Origin: Anaerolineales bacterium
Lineage (GTDB): Bacteria > Chloroflexota > Anaerolineae > Anaerolineales > JABWBV01
Direction of reading: 5' to 3'
DNA: 7,602 bases
Assembly (NCBI GenBank): GCA_027019845.1
Contig: JALUWE010000458.1
Location: 1-7,602, forward strand
Within the stretch, counting starts at the first letter, position 1, and each line of letters opens with the position of its first letter. Below are positions 5,578 through 7,602 of this stretch, in pieces. A model generated the notes under the pieces. That model worked only from the letters and a program-made list of their open reading frames with translations. It did no database searches and had not been told where the DNA came from. Both the position numbers and the translations under genes were made by a program.

Positions 5578-5797
5578 GACATGCTCCTTGTTTAGCGGCC
5601 TTGTTGTGTTGCCTTTCGGCCATTATGACCCACAAATATAAATTTTTGCTAACAAACGGCGACTTTCTTCGTGGTATCATTACGCACGAATGCCTCGTGG
5701 GCGCGATAGCTGATCAACCTGTAAACAATTCGGAAGCACGATGATACGTCGAAGAAAACACAGCCTTAGAAAAAAAAGAAAGCCAACGCAGGGCGCA
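5578..5797. promoter_or_regulatory. Divergent intergenic region between ccdA and map
   Basis: This AT-richer gap must hold the promoters for the leftward redox operon and the rightward map gene. On the plus strand TGGTATCAT (5672-5680) matches an extended -10 pattern without a good -35. On the minus strand TATATT (5640-5635) and CATAAT (5627-5622) are possible -10 boxes, also without convincing -35 partners. A small CACGA/TCGTG hairpin lies near 5685-5699. No terminator or riboswitch-like structure was recognised. Confidence 0.4.
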
Positions 5798-6571
5798 ATG
5801 CGCATTCGTTACAAACGCCCTCAGGAAATCCGTGCCATGCGCGCGGCTGGCGCGCTGGTGGCAGAAGCTTTTGAGCTGCTCGAAAAACACATTAAACCGG
5901 GCGTGAGTTTGTTAGAACTGGACAAAATCGCGGAGGATTTCATTTTGAGCCGGGGCGCGGAAACGCTTTACAAAGGCTATCGGGGGAGCGATCCCAAACA
6001 TCCCCCCTTTCCGGGCGTGATCTGCGCGGCGGTCAACGACGTAATCTGCCACGGCATCCCGAACGGGCGGCTGCTACAGGAGGGCGACATCGTCGGCATC
6101 GACATCGGGCTGCGCTTGAACGGCTATTGCGGCGATGCTTGCGTCACCTTCCCGGTCGGAAAAGTGTCTTCCGAGGCCCAACGCCTGCTGGAGGTGGCGA
6201 AAACATGCCTGGATGTGGGCATAGAAGCGGCCAGGCCGCGGGGCTTTTTGGGCGACATCGGCGCGGCCATCCAGGATTATGCCGACAGCCAGGGAGTCAG
6301 TGTGGTGCGCGAGTGGGGCGGCCACGGAATCGGGCGGGAACTGCACGAGCCTCCATCGGTTTCCCACATCCGCCTGCCCGTGCGCGGCCCCAGGCTGCGC
6401 CCAGGTATGGTGTTCACCATCGAACCGATGATCAACCTGGGGACTTACGAGTGGGAATTGCTCCCCGATCAATGGACGGTGATCACCAAAGACGGCCAAC
6501 TCTCGGCGCAGTTCGAACACACCGTTGCCATCACCAAAAACGGGACGCAAATCCTGAGCCTGCCGGAGTAG
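5798..6571 (+). CDS. map: Methionine aminopeptidase, type I
   Basis: This 257-residue cytosolic dinuclear-metal peptidase (M24 family) removes the initiator Met from nascent proteins. Seen: VICHGIPNG with the substrate-binding His at about 85, VGIDIGLRLNGYCGDAC with metal ligands Asp102 and Asp113, GGHGIGRELHEPP with His176 and His183, FTIEPMI with Glu209, and QFEHTVAIT with Glu240. All five metal ligands are present and length matches the E. coli enzyme. The ATG at 5798 aligns with family N-termini (MRIRYKRPQEI) and has AGGG 4 nt upstream. An in-frame ATG at 5741 would add 19 very basic residues, but that stretch uses AT-rich rare codons (ATA, CGA, AGA) unlike the rest. The gene appears monocistronic, flanked by repeats downstream. 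Confidence 0.94.
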   Translation: MRIRYKRPQEIRAMRAAGALVAEAFELLEKHIKPGVSLLELDKIAEDFILSRGAETLYKGYRGSDPKHPPFPGVICAAVNDVICHGIPNGRLLQEGDIVGIDIGLRLNGYCGDACVTFPVGKVSSEAQRLLEVAKTCLDVGIEAARPRGFLGDIGAAIQDYADSQGVSVVREWGGHGIGRELHEPPSVSHIRLPVRGPRLRPGMVFTIEPMINLGTYEWELLPDQWTVITKDGQLSAQFEHTVAITKNGTQILSLPE

Positions 6572-6602
6572 ACCGCGGGTTGAGGGGCGGGTTACTCCTG
6601 TC

Positions 6603-6631
6603 ATTCTGAGGGCACGAAGTGCCCGAAGAAT
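6603..6631 (+). repeat. Palindromic REP-like hairpin downstream of map
   Basis: ATTCT (6603-6607) pairs with AGAAT (6627-6631) and GGGCAC (6610-6615) pairs with GTGCCC (6619-6624), with a GAA loop. The two stems are separated by GA opposite GA. There is no T-run, so it is a weak candidate terminator for map. It shares the layout YTCTGAG-stem-CGAARR with the other stem-loop units here. Confidence 0.8.
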
Positions 6632-6645
6632 CTCCCACGCCCATC

Positions 6646-6679
6646 TACGAACCCTCCCCGCCCTCCGCTCAGGATGCAA
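6646..6679 (+). repeat. 34-bp direct repeat, copy 1
   Basis: TACGAAC...GCTCAGGATGCAA recurs at 6747-6780 with a single C/T difference, 101 bp downstream. It is the half-unit that carries CCTCCGCTCAGGATGC, the reverse complement of the sequence beginning at position 61. Confidence 0.92.
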
Positions 6680-6716
6680 TTACCCAATACCCAATTACCC
6701 AATTACCCAATTACCC
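6678..6716 (-). repeat. AATTACCC octamer array (inverted counterpart of 105-144)
   Basis: The array has four exact AATTACCC units plus one 7-nt unit AATACCC in second position. On the minus strand it reads as GGGTAATT repeats that lead out of the stem-loop unit at 6716-6777, exactly as the forward copy does at 61-144. Confidence 0.95.
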
Positions 6717-6777
6717 ATCCTTCGACTGCAAGCGAACGGAGTTCGGTACGAACTCTCCCCGCCCTCCGCTCAGGATG
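6716..6777 (-). repeat. Modular stem-loop repeat unit, inverted copy
   Basis: The outer stem CATCCT (6716-6721) pairs with AGGATG (6772-6777), identical to the forward copy at 61-105. The inner hairpin is different: GAGTTCG (6739-6745), loop GTA, CGAACTC (6749-6755). The conserved tract next to the octamer array (ATCCTTCGACT) matches the reverse complement of 94-104. Confidence 0.85.
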
Positions 6778-6780
6778 CAA
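6747..6780 (+). repeat. 34-bp direct repeat, copy 2
   Basis: This is the second copy of the 6646-6679 sequence with one mismatch. It forms the right half of the inverted stem-loop unit and leads into the heptamer repeats before the LysE-family gene. Confidence 0.92.
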
Positions 6781-6801
6781 CACCCAATTCACAATTAACC
6801 G

Positions 6802-6825
6802 TTCACCATTCACCATTCACAATTC
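6802..6825 (+). repeat. TTCACCA heptamer repeats upstream of the LysE-family gene
   Basis: TTCACCA, TTCACCA, TTCACAA and a final TTC occur in tandem, flanked by looser CAATTCACAATT text from 6785. The whole stretch from 6781 to 6837 is low-complexity, and no promoter or ribosome binding site is recognisable in it. Confidence 0.75.
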
Positions 6826-6837
6826 CCAACCCCCACT

Positions 6838-7473
6838 ATGCCCTCCATCTCAGGCCTGGAACTTGCCCTGTTGCCATACATTCTGCAAGGGGTCACATTA
6901 GGGTTTTCCGCGGGCGTTTCTCCCGGCCCTTTACAGGCGTATTTCCTTTCCCAGACTCTGAAAAACGGCTGGAAGCGCACCCTCCCGGCAGCGTTCGCAC
7001 CGCTGATCAGTGACGGCCCGATCATCGCGCTGGTGTTGCTGGTGTTGACCCAAACGCCGGACTGGTTGCGCCGCGGGCTGCAAATCGCGGGCGGGGCCTT
7101 CCTGCTCTATCTGGCCTGGGAAGCGTGGAAAAATTTCCGCACCCCCCAACAGAGCACCACCCCCCCTCAAGATGCCAGCCGCAGCCTGCGAGACGCCACC
7201 ATCATGAACCTGCTCAACCCCAACCCATACATCTTTTGGGGCACCATTCTGGGGCCGATTCTGGTAACGGGCTGGCGCCAGTCCCCGCGGCTGGGGGTGG
7301 GTTTCATCGTCGGGTTTTATGCAGCCCTGATCGCGGTGTTCGTGGGGTTTATTGTGCTGTTCGGCACAGCAGGCAAAATCAGCCGCAGATTGACACAGCT
7401 GCTAAGCGCGGTCTCCGCCCTCGCGCTGCTGATTTTCGGGGTATACCAGGCGGTGGCGGGTGTGTTGGGGTGA
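6838..7473 (+). CDS. LysE/RhtB family transporter
   Basis: This is a 211-residue membrane protein of the LysE superfamily, predicted to export amino acids or related small molecules across the cytoplasmic membrane. The substrate cannot be assigned. Seen: the family signature GFSAGVSPGPLQAYFLSQTLKNGWKR (about residues 22-47), then APLISDGPIIALVLLVL, a third hydrophobic segment near 78-97, a polar loop with TPQQSTTPPQD, the second-half motif NLLNPNPYIFWG (about 124-135), and further membrane segments near 132-147, 152-178 and 184-208. Six segments and about 210 residues are usual. The ATG at 6838 is the only good start, but it directly follows repeat sequence and has no Shine-Dalgarno, so it may be weakly or leaderlessly translated. 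Confidence 0.9.
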   Translation: MPSISGLELALLPYILQGVTLGFSAGVSPGPLQAYFLSQTLKNGWKRTLPAAFAPLISDGPIIALVLLVLTQTPDWLRRGLQIAGGAFLLYLAWEAWKNFRTPQQSTTPPQDASRSLRDATIMNLLNPNPYIFWGTILGPILVTGWRQSPRLGVGFIVGFYAALIAVFVGFIVLFGTAGKISRRLTQLLSAVSALALLIFGVYQAVAGVLG

Positions 7474-7482
7474 GAGGGGGGA

Positions 7483-7524
7483 GTGTTCAGTGTTCAGTGT
7501 TCAGTGGTCAGTTGTCAGTGGTCA
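7483..7524 (+). repeat. GTGTTCA-type heptamer array
   Basis: Six heptamers lie in tandem: three GTGTTCA, then GTGGTCA, GTTGTCA, GTGGTCA. The array begins 10 nt after the LysE-family stop codon. No terminator hairpin with a T-run was found between the gene and the array. Confidence 0.93.
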
Positions 7525-7540
7525 GTGCCTTCAACGGTTT

Positions 7541-7602
7541 CAGTGCTCCCAGTGCTCCCAGTGTTCCCAGTGTCCCCAGTGCTCCCCAGTGTCCCCAGTG
7601 CT
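7541..7602 (+). repeat. CAGTGCTCC-type nonamer array
   Basis: Units are CAGTGCTCC twice, CAGTGTTCC, CAGTGTCCC, a 10-nt CAGTGCTCCC, CAGTGTCCC, and a partial CAGTGCT cut by the window end. The CAGTG core is shared with the heptamer array just before it, so the two probably belong to one diverging repeat type. Confidence 0.93.

Noticed and set aside
6074..6679. Minus-strand open frame opposite map, entering the repeat region
   Set aside because: It is antisense to the metal-ligand motifs of map, and its N-terminal part would be encoded by repeat DNA.
61..6777. Inverted repeats flanking the gene block as ends of a transposon or genomic island
   Set aside because: The inverted units are intergenic family members with different inner sequence. 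The enclosed genes are housekeeping and no recombinase is present, so a mobile-element reading is not supported.

Overview
The window is 7.6 kb of GC-rich bacterial chromosome. It holds nine ordinary protein genes, one probable regulatory leader, and dense short-period repeats at both ends and in the one long intergenic gap. The housekeeping genes, the GC-rich codon use and the GGGTAATT / GTGAATN / CAGTGTT-type intergenic microsatellites with CCTGAG...CGAAGG stem-loops resemble Anaerolineae-like Chloroflexota. That placement is an inference from style, not a proven taxonomy. No rRNA, tRNA, CRISPR array, transposase or phage gene is visible.

Layout. Positions 1-187 are repeats: a G-rich hexamer array, a stem-loop unit, a GGGTAATT octamer array and degenerate heptamers that run into the first gene's stop codon. 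On the minus strand, 188-1513 encodes a fold-type I PLP aminotransferase. Its 5' leader (about 1514-1710) has a consensus-like sigma-70 promoter, a short Thr-rich leader ORF, and mutually exclusive RNA hairpins ending in an intrinsic terminator just before the ribosome binding site. This is the layout of a classical transcription attenuator.

Upstream of it, all on the minus strand and tightly packed from 5577 down to 1755, are seven genes: ccdA, a TlpA/ResA thioredoxin, a glutaredoxin-like protein, a YfiH/PgeF (LACC1-family) protein, yggS, yggT and a YggU/DUF167 protein. The first three form a thiol-redox relay, with CcdA carrying electrons across the membrane to a membrane-anchored TlpA. The last three are the common yggS-yggT-yggU cluster (PLP homeostasis plus a small membrane protein), here joined to yfiH. 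Short gaps and overlaps suggest one or two transcripts.

A 163-220 bp divergent intergenic region separates ccdA from map (methionine aminopeptidase, type I, plus strand). Downstream of map, 6572-6837 is made almost wholly of repeats, including an inverted copy of the modular unit seen at 61-144. A LysE/RhtB-family exporter gene (6838-7473) starts directly at the edge of these repeats. The window ends in two more tandem arrays with a CAGTG core (7483-7602).

The most interesting item is the attenuator-like leader of the aminotransferase gene. The second is the modular repeat family, which keeps a constant outer stem while the inner stem differs between copies. The remaining genes look like ordinary members of known families.
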